From: Alistipes sp.
GTDB taxonomy: Bacteria > Bacteroidota > Bacteroidia > Bacteroidales > Rikenellaceae
Direction of reading: 5' to 3'
DNA length: 64,000 nt
Assembly (NCBI RefSeq): GCF_020026455.1
Contig: NZ_JAHHQJ010000009.1
Coordinates: 1 to 64,000 of the forward strand
In this document: positions 1 through 8,559 of the stretch, piece by piece
Layout of the letters: every line of letters starts with the position of its first letter
Position numbering within the stretch: position 1 is the first letter of the stretch
Made by a program: the position numbers and the translations under genes
Notes under the pieces: model-generated
The model's database searches: none
Told to the model about the DNA's origin: nothing
Seen by the model: only the letters and a program-made list of their open reading frames with translations

Positions 1-644
1 GACAGCCGCCCGAAGAAGTTGTGGTTTGATGTAGAACACGAATAAGATACAACCTAACAACAATCAAAACAAAACTTCAAAGGTTGTGGTTTGATGTAGA
101 ACACGAATAAGATACAACCCACGATGATACCGTTACGGACGGCGGCCAGTTGTGGTTTGATGTAGAACACGAATAAGATACAACTACGCCCTCGACCGAC
201 AGCCGCCCGAAGAAGTTGTGGTTTGATGTAGAACACGAATAAGATACAACCTTCGAACATTGCCGAGAAGCTCCCCGAAAGTTGTGGTTTGATGTAGAAC
301 ACGAATAAGATACAACTCCCGGCCGTGCCAAGCGGAACGGATTAACAGTTGTGGTTTGGTGTAGAACACGAATAAGATACAACATCGGCTATTGTCCCCT
401 GCTGGGCACATAGTTGTGGTTTGATGTAGAACACGAATAAGATACAACCGAGGCTGCGGCGGAGTTCCTCGTACAGGGTTGTGGTTTGATGTAGAACACG
501 AATAAGATACAACTACGGGATTATCTCCATCCGCAACGAGAAGTTGTGGTTTGATGTAGAACACGAATAAGATACAACGGAGGAATATGTTAGAATGTCG
601 TCCACATAGTTGTGGTTTGATGTAGAACACCAATAAGACACGAC
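1..644. CRISPR. CRISPR array, distal end (10 repeats in view)
   Basis: Ten 36-base repeats start at 18, 83, 149, 215, 281, 348, 413, 478, 543 and 609, separated by 29-31 base spacers. The repeat begins GTTGTGGTTTGATG and ends GATACAAC, so both ends can pair (GTTGT/ACAAC). The repeat at 348 has one change (A to G at its base 12). The last repeat (609-644) has three changes in its 3' half, the usual mark of the leader-distal end, so the leader and any cas genes should lie to the left, outside the window. A 36-base repeat with 30-base spacers and GTTGTG/ACAAC ends fits type II (probably II-C), but this is inference because no cas gene is present. The 17 bases before the first repeat are identical to the end of the spacer at 185-214. 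Confidence 0.97.
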
Positions 645-795
645 ATGTCTTAAACCTTGAAGGAGGAAGGGCCTACTCTGTCAAAGTCGATTCAAAGGCA
701 ATGCCGAACAGAACATTTAATACTAAACTTATCAAGGAGTTCTTTGGCATAGTGACAGGAGCCGCTTTGTCTGTTGTATCCCCCTTCAGGAACGA
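645..795. other. Short gap between CRISPR array and adenosyltransferase gene
   Basis: No convincing gene. Bases 773-780 (GTTGTATC) match the first eight bases of the reverse-complemented CRISPR repeat, which could be part of a tracrRNA anti-repeat or chance. Confidence 0.4.
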
Positions 796-1347
796 TCAGG
801 GGATCCACAGCACCTCGTCGACGGCATAGTGGGCCGTGAGGGTCCGCCCCAGCAGGTAGAAATAGTCCGAAAGCCGGTTCAGCCAGGCCAGCACCGTCGT
901 GTCGACCCCGTATTTGGCGTCGGCACGGAGCGCGGCGCGTTCGGCTCGCCGGCACACGGTGCGGCACACATGGCACAGCGACACCACGGCATTGCCGCCC
1001 GGAATCGTAAATTTGTCGATCGGCTTCAGAAGCTCCTGCATGGCGTCGATACGCTCTTCGAGCCATGAAACGGACTTCGGGTCCAGCGGGGCGACCTTGT
1101 CACTGCCCGACTGCCCCGTGGCCAGCAGCGCCTCGACCGACATCAGCCGCGAAAGAATGCGGTTCAGATCGTCGACCGACGACGCCAGTGCCGCATCGCT
1201 GCGCATGTGATCGGCCAGCAGGGCCGTGAAAGCGGCCAGTTCGTCGACCGTGCCGTAGGCCTCGACCCGTTCGTCGGTCTTGAAAACCCGCTCGCCGCCG
1301 ATCAGCGAGGTCGTACCCTTGTCCCCTGTTTTCGTGTATACCTTCAT
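796..1347 (-). CDS. pduO: PduO-type cob(I)alamin adenosyltransferase
   Basis: 183-residue ATP:cob(I)alamin adenosyltransferase, which moves the 5'-deoxyadenosyl group of ATP onto cob(I)alamin to make coenzyme B12 in the cytoplasm. The N-terminal TKTGDKGTTSLIGG is the ATP-binding signature of the PduO/MMAB family. The C-terminal CRRAER and LNRLSDYFYLLGR helices carry the conserved Arg, Glu and Asn of the active site. Length is normal for a single-domain PduO enzyme. The start codon overlaps the stop of the upstream gene in an ATGA, so it is translated as the last gene of a three-gene operon. A cobalamin riboswitch lies 7 kb away in front of nrdD, so B12 status matters to this cell. Confidence 0.93.
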   Translation of the reverse strand: MKVYTKTGDKGTTSLIGGERVFKTDERVEAYGTVDELAAFTALLADHMRSDAALASSVDDLNRILSRLMSVEALLATGQSGSDKVAPLDPKSVSWLEERIDAMQELLKPIDKFTIPGGNAVVSLCHVCRTVCRRAERAALRADAKYGVDTTVLAWLNRLSDYFYLLGRTLTAHYAVDEVLWIP

Positions 1348-1856
1348 ATCCGGAAATGTTGTTTTGGCAAATGGTTGTTGAAAATCAGCAGAAAACCCCG
1401 GTTATCCACTGTCGTCGAGGCGTGTTCCGCGATAATCTGCCCGCACAGCGCCTGCCGCTCGCAGCCGTCGTAGGGCGACATCAGCGACACCGTATGTCCC
1501 GCTTCGGCCGCCGCACGCACCAGCGCGAGCGTCGCCGACCGCGGCAGGCCGCACGTGGCAACACAGAACTCCGCATCCGCACGATTCAGGCCAAAGGTCG
1601 CATAACCGCAATGAATCATCAGATTCTGCAGCTGCACCGCCCGACGGCGGGAGACTCCCTCCGCAAGCAGGGCTTCGTACAGGTCCCGGCGCCCCGGCAG
1701 CAGGTTGTCGCGCATGAACACATTGCGCACAATGTCGTAGACGAACGGCGAATGAACCCCGTGGCCGCGGAAATAACGGGCGCGGGAGAGCCGGTTGCGC
1801 AGTTCGGAAACACGCCCGGGCAACCGGAGAAAAATGGGATGGCCGGCAATCTTCAT
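1344..1856 (-). CDS. Small protein resembling the N-terminus of Bacteroidetes SAM methyltransferases
   Basis: 170 residues of uncertain function. The segment RARYFRGHGVHSPFVYDIV (residues about 25-43) is very like the start of a class I SAM-dependent methyltransferase family common in Bacteroidetes, which is normally around 230-260 residues. This protein is shorter, and I cannot see a clear glycine-rich SAM-binding loop after it. It could be a degenerate or specialised relative. It starts 5 bases after the flavoprotein stop and overlaps pduO by four bases, so the three genes are co-transcribed. There is no signal peptide or membrane segment. The methyltransferase link rests on one motif. Confidence 0.7.
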   Translation of the reverse strand: MKIAGHPIFLRLPGRVSELRNRLSRARYFRGHGVHSPFVYDIVRNVFMRDNLLPGRRDLYEALLAEGVSRRRAVQLQNLMIHCGYATFGLNRADAEFCVATCGLPRSATLALVRAAAEAGHTVSLMSPYDGCERQALCGQIIAEHASTTVDNRGFLLIFNNHLPKQHFRI

Positions 1857-1861
1857 GACCT

Positions 1862-3133
1862 CTATTTTTTCAGCATCCCGGCCAGACGGCCCGTCGAAAA
1901 GGCAATCTGGAGGTTGTAACCGCCCGTATTGGCGTCGATGTCGAGCACCTCGCCGGCAAAATACAAGCCTTTGACCTTCAGCGACTCCATCGTATAGGGA
2001 TCCACCTCGTCGCAGCGCACGCCGCCGGCCGTCACCACAGCGTATTCGAACGGCGCATAGTCCGTGATCGGGAAAGTCAACCCCTTGAGCGTCAGCACCA
2101 GGCGCGTGATCTGCTCCTCGGAGAGTTTGCCGACGTAGCAGTTCGCACGGATGTCCATCTCCTGAGCCAGCGGCAGCACCAGCGGCTTGGGAACCAGCTT
2201 GCGCAGCAGTTCGCCGAAAAATTCGTCGGGTTTCAGGGCGGCGATTTCACGCACGATGCGTTCGCGGAGCACCTCCTCCGTGAGTGCGGGTTTCAGATCG
2301 AGGATCAGTTTCACACGCTTGTCGTCGATCAGGGCATCCACCGCGTCACGGCTCATGCGCAGCGCCACGGCACCCTCGATGCCCCGGTTGGAGAACCCGA
2401 TCTCGCCGAACTCCTCGCGCACGGGTTCGTTGTCGACATAAAGCGTCGCGCGCACGTTGCGCAGCAGCACCCGGTCGAGGTGTTTCATCAGGGAGTGCGA
2501 CGACACGAGCGGGGTCAGCGACGGACGCAGCGGCTCGACCGTATGGCCCAGGTCGGCGGCAAAGGCATAGCCGTCGCCCGTCGATCCGGTCGCGGGATAG
2601 GAGACTCCGCCCGTGGCGAGGATCACCTGCGCACACTCCTCCTTGCGCTCGAAACCCCGTTTGTTGATATATTTCACGCCGAAGACCCGGCCCCCGAGTG
2701 TCAGGATCTCCGTAACACGCGTATTGCAGATGATCTTGACGCCGTTTTCGACACAGAACTCCAGCAGTGCGTTGGCGATGTCCCAGGCCTTGCCGCTCCG
2801 CGGAAAAACCCGGTCGCCGCGCTCGATGTCGAGTTTCACACCCGCGCGTTCGAAAAAGCGGATCGTCGCCCGGTTGTTGAACTCCGAGAAAGCCACCTTG
2901 AAAAACGCGGCGTTGGTGCGCACCTGCTGGGCGAACTCCTCGGCCGGGCGCGCGTTGGTGACGTTGCAGCGGCCCTTACCCGTGATGCGAACCTTGCGGC
3001 CCGACTTTTCCATCTTTTCGATCAGCAGCACGCGCTTGCCGCTGCGCGCCGCCGTGCCCGCGGCCATCATGCCCGCGGCGCCCGCCCCGATGACGATGAC
3101 GTCGAAAGGCTGTTTTTCTTCCAGTTGTTCCAT
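1862..3133 (-). CDS. FAD-dependent oxidoreductase, HI0933/YhiN family
   Basis: 423-residue flavoprotein of the HI0933 (YhiN) family; the reaction is not known. The N-terminus has the Rossmann FAD-binding motif VIVIGAGAAGMMAA, then GRKVRITGKGRCNVTN, the family signature. Near the C-terminus are VTAGGVRCDEVDP and GLYFAGEVLDIDANTGGYN, which close the FAD site. An ORF opens further upstream, but its extra 17 residues are translated through a promoter -7 box (TATCTTTG, 3141-3148 on the minus strand), so I take the Met at 3133 (MEQLEEKQ) as the start. It is the first gene of the operon with the 170-residue protein and pduO. Confidence 0.93.
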   Translation of the reverse strand: MEQLEEKQPFDVIVIGAGAAGMMAAGTAARSGKRVLLIEKMEKSGRKVRITGKGRCNVTNARPAEEFAQQVRTNAAFFKVAFSEFNNRATIRFFERAGVKLDIERGDRVFPRSGKAWDIANALLEFCVENGVKIICNTRVTEILTLGGRVFGVKYINKRGFERKEECAQVILATGGVSYPATGSTGDGYAFAADLGHTVEPLRPSLTPLVSSHSLMKHLDRVLLRNVRATLYVDNEPVREEFGEIGFSNRGIEGAVALRMSRDAVDALIDDKRVKLILDLKPALTEEVLRERIVREIAALKPDEFFGELLRKLVPKPLVLPLAQEMDIRANCYVGKLSEEQITRLVLTLKGLTFPITDYAPFEYAVVTAGGVRCDEVDPYTMESLKVKGLYFAGEVLDIDANTGGYNLQIAFSTGRLAGMLKK

Positions 3134-3140
3134 ACGGGTA

Positions 3141-3148
3141 CAAAGATA
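3141..3148 (-). promoter_or_regulatory. Bacteroidetes -7 promoter box for the flavoprotein operon
   Basis: TATCTTTG on the minus strand, 8 bases before the ATG at 3133. The transcript would have a very short leader. It decides the start codon of the flavoprotein gene. Confidence 0.75.
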
Positions 3149-3184
3149 GGCAAAAGCAAAAGCAATTTGAAAATTAAGGATCAA

Positions 3185-3497
3185 AATTTAAAAATCGGGG
3201 GCAAAGAATCCCGCCGGCGGGCCCCCGTGCACCTCGAACGGGCGCATTGGCGTCCACAAACCCGAAGCGGGAAGAGGCAATCGTTGCTGTCTCCGATCGT
3301 ATGCCATCCGGTTCGGGGCCGGCCGGATTTCCGGACACAGCGGAATCTCACGCCGGGGGGGGGCCACCATGAAATCGGTCACGAGGGAATCGACCGCAAG
3401 GGAGTCTGCCGCAGGGAAATTTGCCACGGCGGCCACGCGGAAAGCGTCCGGAGAAAGAATTCTCGCCGCTTAATTTTCAAATCTTGATTTTTAGTTG
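3185..3497. other. Intergenic region before nusB
   Basis: About 310 bases between divergent genes. It contains a run of nine G (3355-3363). The short ORFs here have no recognisable motif and no promoter of their own. Apart from the two flanking promoters I see nothing functional. Confidence 0.6.
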
Positions 3498-3505
3498 TAC
3501 TTTTG
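3498..3505 (+). promoter_or_regulatory. -7 promoter box for nusB operon
   Basis: TACTTTTG matches TAnnTTTG, 27 bases before the nusB start codon at 3532. Confidence 0.7.
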
Positions 3506-3531
3506 CGGCCGTTAAAAATCGTTCTAAAAAA

Positions 3532-4467
3532 ATGTTGAGCAGAAGATTACTCCGTATAAAGGTCGTCAAGGCTCTGTTCGCCCATCTCAAATCGGGCGCA
3601 GACAACATGATGGCATCGGAAAAAACACTGATGGCGTCCGTCGACAAGGCCTATGACCTCTATTTTCAGATACTGATCCTCCCCGTGGAGATCGCGCGTT
3701 ACGCCGAACAGCGTCAGGAGTTGGCCAAGCAGAAGAAACTGCCGACATTCGAAGACCTGAACCCCAACACCAAGTTCGTGGACAACGCCGTGATCCGCAC
3801 GATCGCCAACAGCGACGCCGTGAACGACCACATCGCAGCCCGCAAACTGGGGTGGGAACGCTATCCCGAACTGATCCGAACGCTCTACACACAGCTGATC
3901 GAGAGCGACTATTACAAGGAATACATGCAACGCGAGGGGCGCGCGTTCGACGACGACAAAAAGCTGCTCGAAGAGTTCTTCAAGGAGCTGCAGAACAGCG
4001 AGGCGCTGGACGACGTGCTGGAGGAGATGTCGATCCTCTGGTCCGACGACCTCCCCTATATCGTGATCATGATCCTGCGTTCGCTCTCGAACCTGCGCGT
4101 CTCGCACACCGAGCTGAAGGTGCCCTCCAAGTTCAAGAGCAGCGAGGATCCCGAATTCATCAAGACGCTGTTCGAAAAATCGCTGGTCAACTACTCCGCC
4201 TTTCAGGACTACATCGAGAAATTCACCTCCAACTGGGACGTGGAGCGCATCGTCTTCATGGACAACCTGATCATCGGAACGGCAATGGCCGAGCTGACCT
4301 CGTTTCCGTCGGTCCCCGTCAAGGTGACGCTCGACGAATGGATCGAAATCTCGAAGTACTACTCCACGCCGGGCAGCAGCACGTTCATCAATGGCGTGCT
4401 GGACAAGATCGTCGAGTCGCTGACCGCGGAAGGACGCATCAAAAAGGCCGGACGCGGCCTGATCTGA
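3532..4467 (+). CDS. nusB: Transcription antitermination factor NusB
   Basis: 311-residue NusB, which binds boxA RNA with NusE (S10) and supports antitermination during rRNA transcription. Bacteroidetes NusB proteins are about twice the usual 140 residues because of a long N-terminal extension, and this one fits. It begins MLSRRLLRIKVVKALFAH, and the canonical all-helical NusB fold occupies the C-terminal part, with WDVERIVFMDNLIIGTAMAEL and VTLDEWIEISKYYSTPGSSTFINGVLD, the conserved core. A longer upstream ORF is ruled out because it reads through the promoter at 3498. It is followed 12 bases later by the DUF1573 lipoprotein and then yajC. Confidence 0.95.
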   Translation: MLSRRLLRIKVVKALFAHLKSGADNMMASEKTLMASVDKAYDLYFQILILPVEIARYAEQRQELAKQKKLPTFEDLNPNTKFVDNAVIRTIANSDAVNDHIAARKLGWERYPELIRTLYTQLIESDYYKEYMQREGRAFDDDKKLLEEFFKELQNSEALDDVLEEMSILWSDDLPYIVIMILRSLSNLRVSHTELKVPSKFKSSEDPEFIKTLFEKSLVNYSAFQDYIEKFTSNWDVERIVFMDNLIIGTAMAELTSFPSVPVKVTLDEWIEISKYYSTPGSSTFINGVLDKIVESLTAEGRIKKAGRGLI

Positions 4468-4479
4468 TCCCCGACGGCC

Positions 4480-4893
4480 ATGACCCGCATGCTCGCGATC
4501 CTCGCCCTAGCAGCTCTCGCCGCAGCCTGCGGCACGGCTCCACGTGCAGTCGAACGCAAGGGCCGGATTATCTCGCTGACGGACTCGATACTCACCACGG
4601 GAGGCACCGACACCGTGCGGTTCGGGCACCTCGGATCTGGAGAAATCGCCGTGCTGCGTCTCTGGCTGGCCAACGACGCGAGCCGTCCCGTGGCCGTGGC
4701 ATCCTACCGGCGTAGCTGCGGATGCACGTCGCTCGAATTTGATACACAGCCGATTGCACCGGGAGATGCACAGCAGGTGACACTCTCCTTCGATTCGCGC
4801 GGCGAATGGGGATGGCAGCTCAAAACACTCGACATTGTGCTGGCCGGAGGCGCAAAACCCCTACGCTTGTTCGTCGAGGCCGATGTCGAATAA
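4480..4893 (+). CDS. DUF1573 lipoprotein
   Basis: 137 residues. A short signal peptide ends in LAAAC, giving a probable lipidated Cys17, so the protein is likely anchored in the inner or outer membrane facing the periplasm. The rest is one DUF1573 immunoglobulin-like domain, with the typical SYRRSCGCTSLEFD segment (CGC around residues 85-87) and PIAPGDAQQVTLSFDSRG. The function of DUF1573 is not established; it often appears as a scaffold or recognition domain. It sits 12 bases after nusB and ahead of yajC, so it is transcribed with nusB, while yajC has an additional promoter of its own. Confidence 0.88.
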   Translation: MTRMLAILALAALAAACGTAPRAVERKGRIISLTDSILTTGGTDTVRFGHLGSGEIAVLRLWLANDASRPVAVASYRRSCGCTSLEFDTQPIAPGDAQQVTLSFDSRGEWGWQLKTLDIVLAGGAKPLRLFVEADVE

Positions 4894-4898
4894 AGTGC

Positions 4899-4928
4899 TT
4901 GCATATTCGACAAAAATTCGTATCTTTG
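4899..4928 (+). promoter_or_regulatory. Complete -33/-7 promoter for yajC
   Basis: TTG at 4899-4901, a 19-base spacer, then TATCTTTG at 4921-4928. This is a textbook Bacteroidetes housekeeping promoter and lets yajC be expressed independently of nusB. Confidence 0.85.
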
Positions 4929-4967
4929 CTTCGTTCAATGAAATAAAATCTTAAAACGAATACAATT

Positions 4968-5288
4968 ATGATTAATTTTCTTCAGACGGCCCCGATAGAG
5001 CCTCAGCCGGGATTCATGCAGCAGTACAGTTTCATCATCATGATCGGTCTCATGGTATTGGTGCTCTGGTTGTTCATGTGGCGCCCCGAGGCCAAGCGCC
5101 GCAAGCAGATGCAGGAATTCCGCAACGGACTCAAAAAAGGCGACAAAGTCATCACGGCCGGCGGCATCTACGGTGTAGTGAAGGAGATCAAGGAGACTAC
5201 CCTGCTGATCGAGGTCGACGGCAATGTGACGCTGCGCATCGACAAAAACATGGTCGTGGCCGACAATTCGGACCTCCAGCGTCAGTAG
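4968..5288 (+). CDS. yajC: Preprotein translocase subunit YajC
   Basis: 106-residue inner-membrane accessory protein of the Sec translocase, which associates with SecDF. It has one transmembrane helix near the N-terminus (FIIMIGLMVLVLWLFMW, residues about 23-39). The conserved cytoplasmic segment follows: RPEAKRRKQMQEFRNGLKKG, then GDKVITAGGIYGVVKEI and LRIDKNMV. Length and order match the family. It has its own promoter and is followed by a strong terminator. Confidence 0.96.
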   Translation: MINFLQTAPIEPQPGFMQQYSFIIMIGLMVLVLWLFMWRPEAKRRKQMQEFRNGLKKGDKVITAGGIYGVVKEIKETTLLIEVDGNVTLRIDKNMVVADNSDLQRQ

Positions 5289-5303
5289 AGGTAACCCACA
5301 CAT

Positions 5304-5339
5304 AAAAAAGAGCTGCAAGGATTTGCAGCTCTTTTTTTA
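5304..5339 (+). terminator. Rho-independent terminator after yajC
   Basis: Perfect GAGCTGCAA/TTGCAGCTC stem, flanked by A and T runs, so it could work in both directions. The 145 bases from here to the end of nrdG hold only imperfect short repeats (CATGGGCCTGT / CATGGGTCTGT; ATTCGAACAGA twice). Confidence 0.9.
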
Positions 5340-5485
5340 TGGTCCCGCCCGAAGAGATAGATCGGTTTTTTCAGGAGGAAGGAGCAGATTCGAACAGACA
5401 CAGCTCCCTCTTTTTCATGGGCCTGTTCAGACCAGACATGGGGCCTTTTCATGGGTCTGTCCGAACGATGCAGTTCTCACTGGCC

Positions 5486-5971
5486 CTATTCGAACAGATG
5501 CAGGGCCCCGACGTCGATGATACGCTGGTTGGAACTCCCCCGGAAATTGAGCGACAGATCACGCAACGCCTCGACATAGCGGCCGTCGACCAGCGTGTCG
5601 ATCCACCGAAGACACTCCCGGCGGGCCGGATTGGCAAGGCACTCCTCAAGCGTATAACCCGTGTAGCACCAGATGTTCTGGCCCGTGCGCTCCTTGAGCA
5701 GCCGCAGAAACACCGCCATGGCTTCGGGATACAGCAACGGATCGCCGCCGCTGAGCGTCACGCCGTCGAGAATCGGATTCGCGGCAATTGCGGCACAGAT
5801 CGTTTCGGCACGCCCCGCCGTCAGCGGCTCGCCCTGTCGGGGATCGTGGCTTTCGGGGTTGTGGCACCCGGGACAACGGTGTGTGCACCCTGCGAAATAG
5901 ATCGCATAGCGCAGTCCGTAACCGTCGGAGATGGTTTCGGGATAGATGCCCAGGATGCGGAGTGGTTCCAT
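5486..5971 (-). CDS. nrdG: Anaerobic ribonucleotide reductase activating protein NrdG
   Basis: 161-residue radical-SAM activase. It uses a [4Fe-4S] cluster and S-adenosylmethionine to place the glycyl radical on NrdD under anaerobic conditions. The cluster motif CTHRCPGC (CxxxCxxC form) lies near residue 30 after YAIYFAGC. The GGDPLLYP segment is the conserved SAM-contacting motif. The start at 5971 (MEPLRILGIYPE) is preferred over an ORF 38 residues longer, whose extra sequence is Arg- and Pro-rich and resembles no NrdG. It is 145 bases downstream of nrdD on the same strand and should share its B12-controlled transcript. Confidence 0.95.
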   Translation of the reverse strand: MEPLRILGIYPETISDGYGLRYAIYFAGCTHRCPGCHNPESHDPRQGEPLTAGRAETICAAIAANPILDGVTLSGGDPLLYPEAMAVFLRLLKERTGQNIWCYTGYTLEECLANPARRECLRWIDTLVDGRYVEALRDLSLNFRGSSNQRIIDVGALHLFE

Positions 5972-6116
5972 CGAAAAAACAGGGTTAGACGTAAGTTTAC
6001 GGCGGAGATGATTTCGGCATGCTGTCGCCGGCGGGATTCGGCGGCGCGTACCGGCGCCGGCTCGGGGGACACATGCCCAAGGCATGCCCTGCCCTTGCCG
6101 GCGCGCTCCGTGCCGA

Positions 6117-8504
6117 TTAATGATGTTTTACCCGGTCGCGCTCTTCGGCCTGCTTCGCCGAGTTCCACGACTCCAGGCTGCCCGTCAGGTAACCCGTGAT
6201 GCGGCGCATGCGCAGGATGTCGTCCGAATCGCAAACAGGGCATTTCGAGTAGATCACTCCGCGGTGGCCGCACTTGCGGCAGGTGTCGATCGGATGGTTG
6301 ATCGAGCCGTAGCCGATACCCTCGTCCTGCATCACCTTCACGATCTTGAGGATCGCCACGGGGTTCTTCCGGGCCTCGCCGTCGAGTTCGACATAGGTGA
6401 TATGACCGCCGAGCGTAATGGCGTGGAACGGAGCCTCAAGACGGATTTTCTCGACGATGGAAACCGGCTCGCGCACGTCGACATGGAACGAGTTGACGTA
6501 GTAGTCGCGGTCGGTGACCCCGGGGATCTCACCGTAGCGCTTGCGGTCCATGCGCGTGAAGCGCCCGCTCAAGCCCTCAGCCGGGGTTGCCAGCACCGAA
6601 TAGTTCAGCCCGTATTTGGTCTTGTACTCCTCGACCACGCGGTTCATCACCGTCACGGCATCGTAGAGCGTCTGCCACGCCTCCTTCGAAGTAGCATGAC
6701 CCTCGCCGTAGATTGCCACCATCGCGTTGTGGCCGCCGATGAAGCCGATGCCCAGCGTGCCGTGCTTGAGCACGTCGCCCACCTCCTCGTTGGGCTGCAG
6801 CCGCCCGCCGCCCTTCCAGACGTCGTTCGCCATCATGAAGGGGAACTGACGCGCAAGGGCCGTGCGCTGGAAGCAGTAGCGTTCGTAGAGCTGCTCGGCG
6901 ATCATCGTGGCGCTCTTGTGCACCGACTCGAGGAAAATTTCACGCGCCTCCTTGCGGATCGCATGTTTGTTGCCGTCGGGAATCATGTCCTCGGCCTCGC
7001 GCATCGCCTCGATGGCCAGACGCGGCAGGTTCATCGACGTGAACGAAAGGTTGCCGCGGCCCCACGATGACTTCTCGCCGTGCAGATTCTCGAAGACGCG
7101 CGTACGGCATCCCATCGTCGCCACCTCGTAGCGGAACCGGTCGGGATCGTCGATGCGCCACTTCTCGTGGCGGTTGAACGGTGCGTCGAGGAACATGAAG
7201 TTGGGGAACAGAGCCACCGATGTGGTGCGGCACGCCTCGATGAGCAGGTCGAAGTTCGGGGTTTTGAACCGGATCTCTCCGGCCAGCGCCTTGTCGAAGT
7301 CCTTCACCGCAGCGGCATAGTCCTCCTCGCACCACGAAACGCCCTCCTTGATCTTGAAAATCTGGATCGGGAAGACCGGCACCTCGCCGTGGCCCAGCCC
7401 CTCGACCGTGGCGGACAACAACTCGCGGATGACCATGCGCCCCTCGGGCGAAAAGTCCGTGCCGTAGTTCACCGAGCTGAAGACCACCTGGTTGCCGCCG
7501 CGCGAATGCATCGTATTGAGGTTGTGGATAAAGCCCTCCATCGCCTGGTGCGTCTCCCGGCGCGTCGTGTCGTAGGCCTGCCGCCAGATGCGTCGGATGT
7601 CCTCGTCGGCCACCTCCACGCCCGACTGGCGCAGGGCGGCGAACAGCCGATCCACAGACGCCTCGCAGGGTTCGATCGTCGGCACATGTTCGGCGATCAG
7701 CGCCTTCAGCTCCGCACGTTCGGGCACCTGCACGCCGGTCACCTGGCACAGGAACAGCGTCATGTCGCCCAGGTGCTTGCGGAAGGTCTTCAGCACTCCC
7801 GGGGCCATGAAATGGTCGAATGCCGGGATCGACTGTCCGCCGTGCTGCTCGTTCTGGTTGGTCTGGAAGACGATCGTGGCCAGCGTGGCGTAGCTCTGGA
7901 TCGACTGCGGCGTACGCACCGAGCCGTTCTTGGTGGCGAATCCCCGCCCGTAGATGTCGTCCAGATCGTACTGGATGCAGGTCGTGGTCTTCGTGGGATA
8001 GTAGTCCAGATCGTGGATGTGGATGTCCCCGTCGCGGTGGGCACGGCCGTGGCGGACGCCCACGAGGTATTTCAGGGCATAGTCCTTGGTGATCTCCGAG
8101 GCGAAGGTCATCATCTGTCCGGCCGGCGTGTGCGACGACATGTTGGCGTTCGAGAGGTTGATGTCATTCTTCTCGACGGTCACGATGCCGTCCATGACGC
8201 TCTTGATCGACGACCGGCGGTGGCGCTCGACGTTGCGCCACTCGCGGTAGATGATATAACGTTTGGCGATCGTAGGGTTGCGTTTCATCAGCCGCTCCTC
8301 GACCATGTCCTGGATCTCCTCGACCGAAATCTCGCCCTTGGTGATGGACGCCGCAACGTCGGTGGCGATCTGCTCGACGGCCTGTCCCTCGTCCGTTATG
8401 CCGCCAGCACGGAAGGCCTTCGTGATGGCACGGATGATTTTTTCCAGAGAAAAAGGTTCGGTTTTACCATCACGTTTGATGATGGAAATCTGCGTGTAAT
8501 CCAT
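6117..8504 (-). CDS. nrdD: Anaerobic (class III) ribonucleoside-triphosphate reductase NrdD
   Basis: 795-residue glycyl-radical enzyme reducing ribonucleoside triphosphates to deoxyribonucleotides without oxygen. Residues about 1-95 form an ATP-cone (IIKRDGKTEPFSLEKI), the allosteric activity site. The central barrel follows. Near the C-terminus are a four-Cys zinc site (C742, C745, C755, C758) and the radical motif RITGYLTG with Gly771. The start is MDYTQISIIKRDG at 8504; the ORF extends upstream only into the riboswitch. NrdD does not need cobalamin, so the upstream B12 riboswitch should repress it when B12 allows a class II enzyme to work, an isozyme switch inferred from other riboswitch systems. 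Confidence 0.97.
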   Translation of the reverse strand: MDYTQISIIKRDGKTEPFSLEKIIRAITKAFRAGGITDEGQAVEQIATDVAASITKGEISVEEIQDMVEERLMKRNPTIAKRYIIYREWRNVERHRRSSIKSVMDGIVTVEKNDINLSNANMSSHTPAGQMMTFASEITKDYALKYLVGVRHGRAHRDGDIHIHDLDYYPTKTTTCIQYDLDDIYGRGFATKNGSVRTPQSIQSYATLATIVFQTNQNEQHGGQSIPAFDHFMAPGVLKTFRKHLGDMTLFLCQVTGVQVPERAELKALIAEHVPTIEPCEASVDRLFAALRQSGVEVADEDIRRIWRQAYDTTRRETHQAMEGFIHNLNTMHSRGGNQVVFSSVNYGTDFSPEGRMVIRELLSATVEGLGHGEVPVFPIQIFKIKEGVSWCEEDYAAAVKDFDKALAGEIRFKTPNFDLLIEACRTTSVALFPNFMFLDAPFNRHEKWRIDDPDRFRYEVATMGCRTRVFENLHGEKSSWGRGNLSFTSMNLPRLAIEAMREAEDMIPDGNKHAIRKEAREIFLESVHKSATMIAEQLYERYCFQRTALARQFPFMMANDVWKGGGRLQPNEEVGDVLKHGTLGIGFIGGHNAMVAIYGEGHATSKEAWQTLYDAVTVMNRVVEEYKTKYGLNYSVLATPAEGLSGRFTRMDRKRYGEIPGVTDRDYYVNSFHVDVREPVSIVEKIRLEAPFHAITLGGHITYVELDGEARKNPVAILKIVKVMQDEGIGYGSINHPIDTCRKCGHRGVIYSKCPVCDSDDILRMRRITGYLTGSLESWNSAKQAEERDRVKHH

Positions 8505-8559
8505 TGTAATATTGAGTATATAAGTTTCACAACAGGCCCCGTTTCCCCGCAGGGCCGAC

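Noticed and set aside
54..633. Short ORFs across the CRISPR array with repeated FVFYIKPQL or YSCSTSNHN peptides
   Set aside because: They are translations of the 36-base repeats, not genes.
18..644. Promoters inside each CRISPR repeat, as in some type II-C arrays
   Set aside because: The reverse strand has TATCTTATTCG, which does not match TAnnTTTG well enough to claim a promoter.
3355..3363. Run of nine G upstream of nusB as a phase-variation switch
   Set aside because: It lies about 140 bases before the promoter and in no plausible reading frame.
2480..3487. 335-codon plus-strand frame opposite the HI0933-family flavoprotein
   Set aside because: Antisense shadow; no recognisable sequence, and it runs through two opposing promoters.
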